A stretch of 48,430 nucleotides of DNA from SCGC-AAA076-P13 sp964613455. Lineage in GTDB: Bacteria > Pseudomonadota > Gammaproteobacteria > Magnimaribacterales > D2472. Positions 26,355-35,180 of the stretch are shown here, one piece after another. The stretch's first letter is position 1; each line of letters starts with the position of its first letter. Location: positions 1 to 48,430 of the forward strand of contig CAZTGS010000007.1 in assembly GCA_964613455.1 (NCBI GenBank), in the 5' to 3' direction. Below the pieces are notes generated by a model that was given only the letters and a program-made list of their open reading frames with translations, had not been told where the DNA came from and searched no databases. The position numbers were made by a program, and so were the translations under genes.

Positions 26355-27302
26355 ATGTTTTTATTTCATTTGAGCGCTCTTGCTGTTTCTTTGACAGTTT
26401 TAATTTGGGGTGCAGATAAGTTTGTTGAAAATTCATCCTTGATAGCTAAAAAGCTAGGCCTAAGTGAACTAACAATTGGCTTAACTATAGTTGCGCTTGG
26501 AACATCAGCTCCAGAAATATTTGTTGGGATATCATCAGTCTTAAATGCAAGTGAAGAATTAGCTATGGGCACAGTGGTTGGCTCTAATATTTCTAATATT
26601 GCCTTAATATTTGGAGTCTCGTGTATTGGTATTTCATTAAAACCATCTAAAACTCCATTTGTTCAGTTCATACCTTTTATATTAGGGGCGATTATCTTAG
26701 GCGTTTCACTAAGCGATCTTAAGATATCTTCCTTTGAGAGTTGGATGTTTTTACTTTTATTCATACTTTTCTTATTTATTACATATAAATATAAAGGGGA
26801 AGAAATGGTTGAAATTTCAGAAGAGAATAACCTCAAGATTAGCTCAACTGTTTTATTTCTTTTCATTGGCCTTATTGCATTAATTGGAGGTTCTAATTTT
26901 GCAGTCATCCATGCTGAGGCTATAGCTGTGATGTTAAATGTTCCTCAGCTTATAATAGGATTAACAATAATAGCTATTGGTACAAGTCTCCCTGAGCTTG
27001 CAGCTACTATCTCTGCAATTATAAAAAATAAGAATGATATGGTTATAGGAAATGTAATCGGCTCAAACGTTCTAAATATAGCTTTAGTAGTTCCTATAAT
27101 TGGCTTCTTTTCAGATGTGACACTTCACCCTGCAATCTTCTCAAGAGATTATCTAGTTATGATTATTGCAACTATTCTTTTTGTTTTGGTAGCAACAGCA
27201 TATTCTTCAAAATTATTTAGCATCAACCTAATAAGGTTTATAGGATGTATTTTCGTTGCAGGTTATATAGGATATATACTAAGTTTAAGTGGACTTATTT
27301 AA
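26355..27302 (+). CDS. Calcium/sodium antiporter, CaCA family (YrbG-like)
   Basis: Cation exchanger of the inner membrane, about ten helices in 315 residues. The two internally repeated alpha motifs are intact: GLTIVALGTSAPEIFVG with GTVVGSNISN in the first half, and GLTIIAIGTSLPELAATI with GNVIGSNVLN in the second. It resembles E. coli YrbG. A charged cytoplasmic loop (about 145-165) separates the halves. It overlaps the convergent DUF4345-like gene by 18 bases. Confidence 0.92.
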   Translation: MFLFHLSALAVSLTVLIWGADKFVENSSLIAKKLGLSELTIGLTIVALGTSAPEIFVGISSVLNASEELAMGTVVGSNISNIALIFGVSCIGISLKPSKTPFVQFIPFILGAIILGVSLSDLKISSFESWMFLLLFILFLFITYKYKGEEMVEISEENNLKISSTVLFLFIGLIALIGGSNFAVIHAEAIAVMLNVPQLIIGLTIIAIGTSLPELAATISAIIKNKNDMVIGNVIGSNVLNIALVVPIIGFFSDVTLHPAIFSRDYLVMIIATILFVLVATAYSSKLFSINLIRFIGCIFVAGYIGYILSLSGLI

Positions 27303-27707
27303 GTCCCTTAGATATTTAAGAAGGCCTATTCCTACCAAACAGGTGCAAACTTCAGTTATAAAAAAGCTATTTAAGAAGCTTGGTGTTGAAGGAAGCATAG
27401 AAAATATTACTCTTCCTGATGCTATTGATCCTGTTAAAAAAGTTATAAATTTAATAGCGAAGATACCTATGTGTTCTTTGAAGATTCCAACCAAACACAT
27501 CAAGCCAATACCTAAATTAAGCCCTCCGTATAGCCCAGCTATTTCTGAGTAACCAATTTCACTTGAGACACTCAAGCCAACTATATCCATAAATGAAGGA
27601 GCGCTAATATCAACGGCATTCAATAATGGATCCAGAATGGCCCAAACACCTATCAAAAGGTACATGATGCTCATTAGTAATAAAAATAATCTAATTAACC
27701 AAAACAT
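27285..27707 (-). CDS. DUF4345-like small membrane protein
   Basis: A four-helix membrane protein of about 140 residues with the pattern of DUF4345: a first helix, a short loop with DPLL, an EIAGLYGGLNLGIGLMCL second helix and two more helices. Function unknown. ATG at 27722 is in frame, but GGAG nine bases before the ATG at 27707 favours the shorter form. A second protein of similar layout is encoded at 37.5 kb. It is convergent with the antiporter and divergent from the thioredoxin-like gene. Confidence 0.65.
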   Translation of the reverse strand: MFWLIRLFLLLMSIMYLLIGVWAILDPLLNAVDISAPSFMDIVGLSVSSEIGYSEIAGLYGGLNLGIGLMCLVGIFKEHIGIFAIKFITFLTGSIASGRVIFSMLPSTPSFLNSFFITEVCTCLVGIGLLKYLRDLNKST

Positions 27708-27786
27708 ATATTTAATCTCCATGTCAGTATTTTTCTTGCAATGAATAACAACAAATTACACAATACATTTTTACCATAAAAATAAG

Positions 27787-28290
27787 ATGTCTAAAAGATT
27801 TATTAAAACTTTTGCAATATCATATATATTAATTATGAGTATGAATATTAATGCTGATTACATCCAACTCTCAACTGCTGACGTTCTTAAAATACCTTTA
27901 CCTCTTCCATATAACGGAATAGTTTATGAAAAATCTTCTATTGAAGATTTTATTTCAAGTGCTGTTAAGGCTGATAAGCAACCTGTACTTATTTTTGGTG
28001 GTAATTGGTGTCCTGATTGCAGAATTCTATCTGGATCTTTGAAAATGCCTACTATGAAAAAATATATGAGTCGTAATTTTGATGTAATGCATATTGATGT
28101 TGGTAGATATGAAATTAACATGGATCTATTAGAAATGTTTGGTATAGAAAAGGAAAAAGGAGTTCCAAGAGTTTTGGTATTTGATAAGAAGAAAAATCTT
28201 ATTAACAGCTCAACTACAAAAGAATGGACTACAGTAAGAGAAAGAAAACAACAAGAAATATTTAATTACTTTCAAGATCTAACTTTATAA
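27787..28290 (+). CDS. Exported thioredoxin-like protein
   Basis: A 167-residue protein with a signal peptide (about 1-23) and a thioredoxin fold with active site NWCPDC (about 74-79). The loop GVPRVLVFDKKKN contains the cis-proline expected in this fold. WCPDC is unusual compared with WCGPC or WCxxC of DsbA and TlpA, and suggests a reductase or a specialised client. Its electron source could be the DsbD-like protein encoded near 11-13 kb. It stands alone between divergent and convergent neighbours. Confidence 0.78.
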   Translation: MSKRFIKTFAISYILIMSMNINADYIQLSTADVLKIPLPLPYNGIVYEKSSIEDFISSAVKADKQPVLIFGGNWCPDCRILSGSLKMPTMKKYMSRNFDVMHIDVGRYEINMDLLEMFGIEKEKGVPRVLVFDKKKNLINSSTTKEWTTVRERKQQEIFNYFQDLTL

Positions 28291-28294
28291 GCAT

Positions 28295-29068
28295 TTAATA
28301 TTTAAAGTGTTTGATCTCTTCTCCACTTTTGCCAATATCAGTCATAGCCTTAATACCAATTTCTAAATGAAGATCTACCCATTTTTGAGTGACTGCTTTA
28401 TCTGAAGTTTCAGTTTTGACTCCTTCTGGTGTTAAAGGAACATCTGATACAAGAAGAAGCGCTCCTCTAGCAATCTCGTTGTAATGACCTACAGTAAAGA
28501 CTGTTGCTGTTTCCATATCAACACCTATAGCAGTTGTCTTTTTTAATCTTTTAAGAAACGGCTTATCGTGCTCCCAAACTCTTCTATTGGTTGTAAATAT
28601 AACCCCAGTTCTGTAATCACTTTCTTTTTGAATAATAATATCTGATACAAATTTATGGAGTTTGAAAGAAGGTAGTGCTGGAACTTCTAAAGGAAAATAG
28701 TCATTTGATGTTCCATCACCCCTTATAGCTCCAATAGGTAGAATAAAATTTCCAATCTCTGAAGAATTCTTCAGACCGCCACATTTTCCTAAAAATAAAA
28801 CGCCTTTTGGCTTTACTGCAACCAATAAGTCCATGATTGTGGCTGCATTAGGAGAGCCTATTCCATAATTGATAATGGTTAAGCCGTCGTCATTGGTAGA
28901 AGCCTGCATAGCTCTACCCTCACCATAAACTTCTGACGAGAATCTATTTGCAAATTTTTCTACGTAGTCTCTAAAGTTGGTGATAAGAATATAATCACCG
29001 AATTTGTCCAATGGCATTCCTGTATATCTTGGAAGCCAGTTTTTTGCTATTTCTAATTTTGTTTCCAT
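28295..29068 (-). CDS. AMP nucleosidase-type phosphorylase (short form)
   Basis: Nucleoside phosphorylase-superfamily protein, 257 residues. It matches the short AMP nucleosidase group, which lacks the N-terminal regulatory domain of the 484-residue E. coli Amn. Characteristic segments are INYGIGSPNAATIMDLL (about 67-83), FLGKCGGLKN, GAIRGDGTSNDYFP and GVDMETATVF with LLVSDVPL near the end. Likely reaction: AMP to adenine and ribose 5-phosphate; activity on other nucleotides cannot be excluded. The ATG at 29068 is chosen over a TTG one codon earlier. It is convergent with the thioredoxin-like gene (4-base gap). Confidence 0.8.
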   Translation of the reverse strand: METKLEIAKNWLPRYTGMPLDKFGDYILITNFRDYVEKFANRFSSEVYGEGRAMQASTNDDGLTIINYGIGSPNAATIMDLLVAVKPKGVLFLGKCGGLKNSSEIGNFILPIGAIRGDGTSNDYFPLEVPALPSFKLHKFVSDIIIQKESDYRTGVIFTTNRRVWEHDKPFLKRLKKTTAIGVDMETATVFTVGHYNEIARGALLLVSDVPLTPEGVKTETSDKAVTQKWVDLHLEIGIKAMTDIGKSGEEIKHFKY

Positions 29069-29147
29069 CAACTATTATAACTGCATATCTTTATCTATCA
29101 ATATTAAGAATATATATATAAATAGGATAGATTTTTATTAAAAAGCT

Positions 29148-30422
29148 TTATTCAAACTGTTTGTCAGCACTTGCAAACAATAAATAGTAAATTCCACCAA
29201 ATATTAGCACTCCAGAGCATATATTAAATATCAATGTCCATGAGTTGGTTATTTGCAAGATAGTGCCAGCAATCATTGGGCTTAGAATAGCGGCGACCAT
29301 CCCAAGACTTCCTGCAATTCCAACTAGAGAGCCTGTATATTTTGGACCAAGATCAGCATGATTGACTCCAAAACCACCTGCTCCAATTCCAGTACATAAA
29401 TTAGTTAGACAAAGTAGGCAAATAATTATTATATGAGAGTCTTGGAATGGGATTAAAAATAGAAACAAGGCAGATCCAAAAAATCCTATAGTGTTAACAA
29501 TTTTTCTTACTTTGATTACCTTATAACCATTCTTAATAAGGCTATCCGCCAAGATACCTCCAAGCATAAGAGAAATAACAGAAACAATACTAGGTATTAA
29601 AATTAATAAAATAAATACCTTGGAGCCCAAATCGACACCCAGTCCGCCCATTTCAGTTGGTGAACTTATAAATTTAGGGAGGTAGGATAGGAAAGTGAAT
29701 AGAGCCCAATTATTACAAAAAGTTGCTACAGCTATTGCTAAAAAAGGTCCGTTATTAATTAATTTTAAGAAAGGTATAGTCGGTGCTGCAGAGTTTGCAG
29801 GAGCTTGAGCTCTTATGTATTCTAATTCTTCTTTAGATATAGATTTATGGTCCTCAGGGTATGAAGTAACCAACTTATTCCAAAAGAAAAACCATATTAT
29901 TCCAAGAGCTCCAAATGAATAAAAAACCCATTCCCATGAATATGCTTCAATAATCAAAGCTGTTACAACCAATCCAAATACCGTGCCTACTGCCATACCA
30001 CTATTGGTAAAAGCTATTGCTCTAGTTCTCTCTTGAAAAGGAACCCATCTTGCATATATAGAGTGCCAGGAAGGAAAGGTAATTCCCTCACCTAATCCCA
30101 TCATTACTCTGATGAAGATTAAAAAAAAGAACCCGCTATAGGCAAAAGCAGGCGTAATAACTGTGAAGAAAGACCATAATAGTAGACCGTATGCTAAGAT
30201 TATTTTTCCACCATATTTGTCAGCTAAAAAGCCACCGATGGTCATTGATATTAAATAACCAAAGTAAAAAGAACCAAGAATAATACCAACTTGTGATTCA
30301 CTCCAACCAAATTGTTCCTGCATTGGAATAATGGCAACAGAAAGATTTACCCTATCTATATAGCAGATAAAAACTGCCAAAAAAGACATGAAAACCACTC
30401 TAAAACGAACTGGAATAATCAT
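29148..30422 (-). CDS. MFS transporter, anion:cation symporter (SLC17-like) family
   Basis: Twelve-helix major-facilitator permease, 424 residues. The first helix YIDRVNLSVAI with IIPMQEQFGWSESQVGIILGSFYFGY and GGFLADKYGGK (the inter-helix 2-3 motif) is typical of the ACS family (sugar acids, phthalate, sialate-like anions). A central loop around 190-215 separates the halves. The substrate cannot be assigned. It lies 43 bases downstream of argH on the same strand and might be read from the arginine operon. Confidence 0.87.
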   Translation of the reverse strand: MIIPVRFRVVFMSFLAVFICYIDRVNLSVAIIPMQEQFGWSESQVGIILGSFYFGYLISMTIGGFLADKYGGKIILAYGLLLWSFFTVITPAFAYSGFFFLIFIRVMMGLGEGITFPSWHSIYARWVPFQERTRAIAFTNSGMAVGTVFGLVVTALIIEAYSWEWVFYSFGALGIIWFFFWNKLVTSYPEDHKSISKEELEYIRAQAPANSAAPTIPFLKLINNGPFLAIAVATFCNNWALFTFLSYLPKFISSPTEMGGLGVDLGSKVFILLILIPSIVSVISLMLGGILADSLIKNGYKVIKVRKIVNTIGFFGSALFLFLIPFQDSHIIIICLLCLTNLCTGIGAGGFGVNHADLGPKYTGSLVGIAGSLGMVAAILSPMIAGTILQITNSWTLIFNICSGVLIFGGIYYLLFASADKQFE

Positions 30423-30465
30423 TTTTATATTAAAAAATTGTTATTAGTATATTAACTTATATAGA

Positions 30466-31749
30466 TTATTTTTGTTTTTTTAGCCTTTCATCCAAGGATT
30501 TAAGGGCCAAGTTGCCTGTTGATCCCAAAGAGTAGTTCTTTGCGTTTGATGAGGGTAATTTAGAAGAATCCTCTGAGTTCTTTATCAAATTATATGCATC
30601 TCTAAAAGGGGTGCCTTTGGATACTTGAGCATAAACCTTATCTGTCATTCTCATCTCATCATCAATATATTTACTAGATTGTATTTTATTAACTTTGATT
30701 GAATTAATTAATCCTGGAAGGATATTTAATGATTTAAGGGTAATATCAAAACTTGATATTAATCCTCTTTTAGTTAGCTGAAGATCTCTATGATATCCAC
30801 TTGGCAGAGAGAGTAAATTTTCTAATTCTGATGACTGACCTGCAACTATTGCATAGTTAGCTCTTAGAATTTCTATAACATCTGGATTATGTTTGTTCGG
30901 CATTATTGAAGACCCAGTCTGGTAGACACTATTAATACTAACCAAATCAAATTCTTGAGATAGAAACAAACTCATATCCCAAGAAAATTTTCTAATATCT
31001 AACATGGATTGTTTTAAAGTATTGAGGATCTGCATCTCATATTTACCTCTGCTATTTTGTATATAAAGACTATTTAACTGCGTTCTCTTGAAACCTAATT
31101 CCTTGGTTACAAGCTTTCTGTCCAAAGGAATCCCAACCCCATAGCCTGCAGCACTTCCAAGCGGGTTTGAGTCTATCCAATCAATTGTGCTATTAATAAG
31201 ATCAATATTATCAATGAAGGATTCAGCATATGAAGAAAACCAAAGACCCCAAGATGATGGCATAGCTCTTTGAAGATGCGTATATCCTGGCATTGGAAGA
31301 TCTTCATGCTTCTTTGCAAGCTTTAAAAAAGTTTTAGCCACTAATTTATTTGCTTTTTTAAAGTCAATTAAATTTTGTTTAGCAAAAAGTCTCATTGCAA
31401 CAATAACCTGATCATTTCTGCTTCTTCCTGTGTGGACTTTTTTACCTAGATCGCCTAATTCTTTGATTAAATAAAATTCTATAGCAGAGTGGCAATCTTC
31501 ATACTTATTAGATAGCTTGAAAGAGCCTTCAAGAAATTTGATTTTTAATTCCTTGAGAGACTTCGTTAGTTTGGCTAATTCATTCTTTTTAATGATCTTA
31601 ATAGAGCATAATCCTTTTATGTGCGCCAAGGTTGCGTCTACATCATAGATAAATATGGATTTATCTAACTCTATATCTTCGCCAGCTAAAAATGCCGTTA
31701 CTTCGTTGGAAGGAGTATTTCCTTTTGTATTCCATATTTTTTTATTCAT
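30466..31749 (-). CDS. argH: Argininosuccinate lyase
   Basis: Last step of arginine synthesis: argininosuccinate to arginine and fumarate. The 427 residues include HTGRSRNDQV (106-115), the conserved TH in GYTHLQRAMP, and the fumarase/aspartase signature GSSIMPNKHNP (279-289) with the catalytic serine loop. It is slightly shorter than E. coli ArgH (457). The start overlaps argC by 8 bases; it is the last gene of the argF'-argG-argBA-argC-argH run. Confidence 0.97.
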   Translation of the reverse strand: MNKKIWNTKGNTPSNEVTAFLAGEDIELDKSIFIYDVDATLAHIKGLCSIKIIKKNELAKLTKSLKELKIKFLEGSFKLSNKYEDCHSAIEFYLIKELGDLGKKVHTGRSRNDQVIVAMRLFAKQNLIDFKKANKLVAKTFLKLAKKHEDLPMPGYTHLQRAMPSSWGLWFSSYAESFIDNIDLINSTIDWIDSNPLGSAAGYGVGIPLDRKLVTKELGFKRTQLNSLYIQNSRGKYEMQILNTLKQSMLDIRKFSWDMSLFLSQEFDLVSINSVYQTGSSIMPNKHNPDVIEILRANYAIVAGQSSELENLLSLPSGYHRDLQLTKRGLISSFDITLKSLNILPGLINSIKVNKIQSSKYIDDEMRMTDKVYAQVSKGTPFRDAYNLIKNSEDSSKLPSSNAKNYSLGSTGNLALKSLDERLKKQK

Positions 31750-32683
31750 AATTTATTCCTGTTAATTCATCAATTCCACAAACACAATTAAGGTTTTGAA
31801 TTATTTGAGTAGCCGCTCCTTTTAAAAGGTTGTCTAAAACACAACACATGGTGAGACTTTTTCCATCTTCTCCAATTGAAAAGCCACCGATATGAACTAA
31901 ATGAGTACCCGCAACTTTATTGATCATAGGTATTTCTTCTCCTATCTTGATGAGATTACTATTTTTGTAAAAGTCTTCAAAATATGTCATGACTTCCTTT
32001 GAAGAATGTCTATCTTTTAATTGCATATGAGAAGTAATTAAAATTCCTCTAAAAAAATTACCAACATGAGGACTAAATGTTAAATTTTCATAGCAATTTT
32101 TAATAACCTCTTTCTCATGGATATGGCCAGATAAAGAATATGGAATGATGTTATCTAGGAGGTTTTCAGGGTCATTTTTTGCGCTTGGTGAGGCGCCAGC
32201 TCCACTATATCCAGAAATACCCATACAGCTTACCCTGCCATCAATTAGTTCTTTGATAGGCTCTATAGAAAACTGTATTGCTGATGCATAACACCCTGGA
32301 TTACTTATTCTATTAGTGATTTTATCTTTTGTTATTTCTGGAATTCTGTAATGCCAGCTTTTATCAAACCTATAATCAGAACTTATATCAATAATTATTA
32401 TATTAGGGTGCATAGAATCAATCTCTTTAATAAAATCAAATGATTCGTTGTTTGCTAAGGCCATAATTACAATATCAACATCTATTAATTCTAGATTAGA
32501 CTTATCTAACAATGAGTATTTCAAATTTTGAGATTTAGTGTACTCAGTCACAAACTCTCCCTCAGCAGAAGTTGAAAATATCTTAGTAAGAAAGAATAGA
32601 GGATGTACATTTAATATCTTAATTACCTCAGAGCCAACAAAGCCCCTCCCTCCAATCATAGCTATATTATATTTATCTTTCAT
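31742..32683 (-). CDS. argC: N-acetyl-gamma-glutamyl-phosphate reductase
   Basis: NADPH-dependent reduction of N-acetylglutamyl phosphate to the semialdehyde. The 313 residues show the nucleotide loop GGRGFVGSEV (11-20), the active-site Cys131 in NPGCYASA, and the GYSGAGASPS segment. The gene overlaps the upstream kinase/synthase fusion by 11 bases and argH downstream by 8, indicating coupled translation. Confidence 0.96.
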   Translation of the reverse strand: MKDKYNIAMIGGRGFVGSEVIKILNVHPLFFLTKIFSTSAEGEFVTEYTKSQNLKYSLLDKSNLELIDVDIVIMALANNESFDFIKEIDSMHPNIIIIDISSDYRFDKSWHYRIPEITKDKITNRISNPGCYASAIQFSIEPIKELIDGRVSCMGISGYSGAGASPSAKNDPENLLDNIIPYSLSGHIHEKEVIKNCYENLTFSPHVGNFFRGILITSHMQLKDRHSSKEVMTYFEDFYKNSNLIKIGEEIPMINKVAGTHLVHIGGFSIGEDGKSLTMCCVLDNLLKGAATQIIQNLNCVCGIDELTGINYE

Positions 32684-33983
32684 AAGAGATTGTTTCAGAT
32701 TGATTGATAGCGTAATTAATGCAAATTGAAACTTCTATTGGATCACTTATGCCTATCCAGTAAATATTCCATTTATCGTGTTTTTGAAAACCGTCGCAAA
32801 CACCTTTATAAAAATCATTAATTCCATTACTGGGCCTTGATCTCCAAAATACTTTCTTATGATCTGAAAGCATCTTATTCCATATTGCGTTTCCTAAGCC
32901 TTCTCCTCTTGCTGAGGAAACAACTGCAAATTTATCCATATAAGGTATTTCTTGATCATGTGAAACAACAATTGCTGCCCTGTTACATGTACTTTTATAA
33001 AAATCATTATTTTCTTTACTGAAGTAATCCTCTATAAGTTTTCCATTGAATGAGGATTCTAAGATTGATGTAATAATTTTTGAATCTCCTTCATTAAGAT
33101 TATTGTATTTATCAATTTGATGACCTGCTTTTACTAAAGTTCCAAAACCTGCATCAGTGAATAATTCTCTATTTAGGTGTAAAGGTTTCGTGATTGATAC
33201 TGAGCTATTACTTGGCAGGGAATCTAAAAGGATTTTTATTTGCTGAAGTTTTAGTTTCATTCCAGAATGAAGCCAATCTGTAAGCATTAACGACTCGTAA
33301 TCATCTTTAATACTAATATTAGAAATTAGATTGTCATTAGCATCCAAAACACCACCAATTTCACTTAAAAAAATAACCTTATCGGGTTCAATTTCTTTTG
33401 CTAAAGCCAACGTTGCTTTATCAGCATTGATATTTACTATCTGTTTATCAATTGTAGCTCCCATTGGAGCTATTACCGGTATCCCTCCATTCGCAATAAT
33501 ATCCTGTATCTTTTGAGAATAAGTTTCATTGATTTCACCTACATAGCCTAAATCCTTATTCTCAATAGTGCACTTAAAGATACCTTCAACAAGAGAAATA
33601 GCGTTTACACCCTTATCTATAAGAGCTGCTGTTATTTTTAAATTTTCACCTTTGAATACATCTATAGCTACTTTTAAGACTTCTTTTGAGGTTATTCTCT
33701 GCCCATCGTTAAAAGAAAACTTTATTTTTCTGTTTTCAAGCTCAGCAGATAATTTTGGCCCGCCTCCATGAACAATAATTGGTCTTAATCCAACCTCATT
33801 TAAAAAAGCTAGAGAAGAAACAAGATTTTCTAAATCATTCTCTATTACAGCCCCGCCAACTTTAATAACAGCAAATCTATAATCGTCCGAAGAAAATCTA
33901 CTTAAATATTTTCTAATCTCTTTTTCACTACTTATACTACTAAGAAGTTTTAAAATTGTATTTTTAGTTACACTTTGGTTCAT
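32673..33983 (-). CDS. argB: Bifunctional N-acetylglutamate kinase / N-acetylglutamate synthase
   Basis: Catalyses the first two steps of arginine synthesis in one chain. Residues up to about 285 form an amino-acid-kinase domain (VIKVGGAVI, IIVHGGGPKLSAEL, NINADKATLALAKE). From about 290 to 436 comes the vertebrate-like NAT domain (PF04768 type), with RAAIVV, DKFAVVSSARGEGLGNAIW (acetyl-CoA binding) and FWRSRPSNGINDFY. This is the NAGS-K fusion known from Xanthomonas and Maricaulis, not the separate ArgA and ArgB of enterics. It starts 1 base after the argG stop. Feedback by arginine is known for the family; it is not shown here. Confidence 0.9.
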   Translation of the reverse strand: MNQSVTKNTILKLLSSISSEKEIRKYLSRFSSDDYRFAVIKVGGAVIENDLENLVSSLAFLNEVGLRPIIVHGGGPKLSAELENRKIKFSFNDGQRITSKEVLKVAIDVFKGENLKITAALIDKGVNAISLVEGIFKCTIENKDLGYVGEINETYSQKIQDIIANGGIPVIAPMGATIDKQIVNINADKATLALAKEIEPDKVIFLSEIGGVLDANDNLISNISIKDDYESLMLTDWLHSGMKLKLQQIKILLDSLPSNSSVSITKPLHLNRELFTDAGFGTLVKAGHQIDKYNNLNEGDSKIITSILESSFNGKLIEDYFSKENNDFYKSTCNRAAIVVSHDQEIPYMDKFAVVSSARGEGLGNAIWNKMLSDHKKVFWRSRPSNGINDFYKGVCDGFQKHDKWNIYWIGISDPIEVSICINYAINQSETISYER

Positions 33984-33984
33984 A

Positions 33985-35175
33985 TTATTTTTTATTTATA
34001 TCTGTCCATGTAGCAGTACTCTGGCCTAAAAGCTTTATAAATCCTGCAGATTCTTCCACTCCCCATGATGCAGACTGAGCATAAATAGCTTCTTTACTTA
34101 TTAATATTTTTTTTGATTTAACTGAAACTGCCTCTACCTTTCCTGGACTAAGAAGCAGGGTAACTTCACCATTAACAGGGGTCTGAATATCTTCAAGGAA
34201 ATTTTCAAGATTTCTAGTTAAGGGATCAAAGTAAAATCCTCCATAGACTAGCTCTACCCACCTTTTTCCTACCGTAGGTTTGAAGAAGTTTTGTTTGTCA
34301 GTAAAAATAGACTCTTCCAATGCTCTGTGTGCAGATTGAAGTATAGATATTCCAGGGGCTTCAAATAAAAATCTACCTTTTATTCCTATTATGGTATCAC
34401 TGGCAAATATCTCTCTACCTATTCCATACTTACCTCCAATTTTATTTAGAGCTCTTAACATATCAGGTCCTTTAAGAGATTTTCCATCAAGTTTTTTTGC
34501 CTCTCCTTTTAGAAAACTAATAGTTATTCTTTTTAACTTGGATGGATATTTATCTGGAGTAGCGCATAAAATATAGCTTTCTTTAGATGGCTCTTTCCAT
34601 TCATCAATCTCAGAGCCAGAAACAGTAGCTCCCATTAAATTTTCATTAACACTATAAGTAGAATGAAGACTAGATACTTTAAAGCCTCTTTTTTGAAGAT
34701 ACTCTTGCTCGTATCCTCTGACATCTGATACTTTATTTTGAATTTCTCTAATTGGAGTAATTGTTTTGTAATCACCAAAGGCTTGAATAGATAAATCAAA
34801 TCTAACCTGATCATTACCCATACCAGTGCAACCGTGAGATATATATTTAGTACCTAGTTTCTTACAGAGTTTGATAGCTTCTTTAACAATTAGGTACCTA
34901 TCGGAGCATAAAGCTGGATATTTATCCTGGTATAAAGATCCTGACCATACCAAAGGTTTAATTATTTCCTTCCATAAAGCGGAATCAATATTTACGTTGA
35001 TATGCTTATTTACTCCAAGCTCTTTAGCTCTTTTAGTAATTTTTAATTCTTCTTTTTTTGCAGTACCTCCTGTATTTACAAATATAGAGTGAACCTCATA
35101 ACCCTGTTCAATCAAATAAGGTACACAAAAGCTAGTATCTAGACCCCCAGAAAATGCTAAAACAATTTTTTTCAT
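33985..35175 (-). CDS. argG: Argininosuccinate synthase
   Basis: Condenses citrulline and aspartate using ATP. At 396 residues it is the usual bacterial length. It starts with the PP-loop AFSGGLDTSFCVPYL (8-22); HGCTGMGNDQVRFDL and SVNENLMGATVSGSEI follow in the expected order. It lies 5 bases after argF' and 1 base before the kinase/synthase fusion. Because the carbamoyltransferase appears to make N-acetylcitrulline, a deacetylase (ArgE-type) must act before this step; it is not in the window. Confidence 0.96.
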   Translation of the reverse strand: MKKIVLAFSGGLDTSFCVPYLIEQGYEVHSIFVNTGGTAKKEELKITKRAKELGVNKHINVNIDSALWKEIIKPLVWSGSLYQDKYPALCSDRYLIVKEAIKLCKKLGTKYISHGCTGMGNDQVRFDLSIQAFGDYKTITPIREIQNKVSDVRGYEQEYLQKRGFKVSSLHSTYSVNENLMGATVSGSEIDEWKEPSKESYILCATPDKYPSKLKRITISFLKGEAKKLDGKSLKGPDMLRALNKIGGKYGIGREIFASDTIIGIKGRFLFEAPGISILQSAHRALEESIFTDKQNFFKPTVGKRWVELVYGGFYFDPLTRNLENFLEDIQTPVNGEVTLLLSPGKVEAVSVKSKKILISKEAIYAQSASWGVEESAGFIKLLGQSTATWTDINKK

Positions 35176-35180
35176 ATTAT

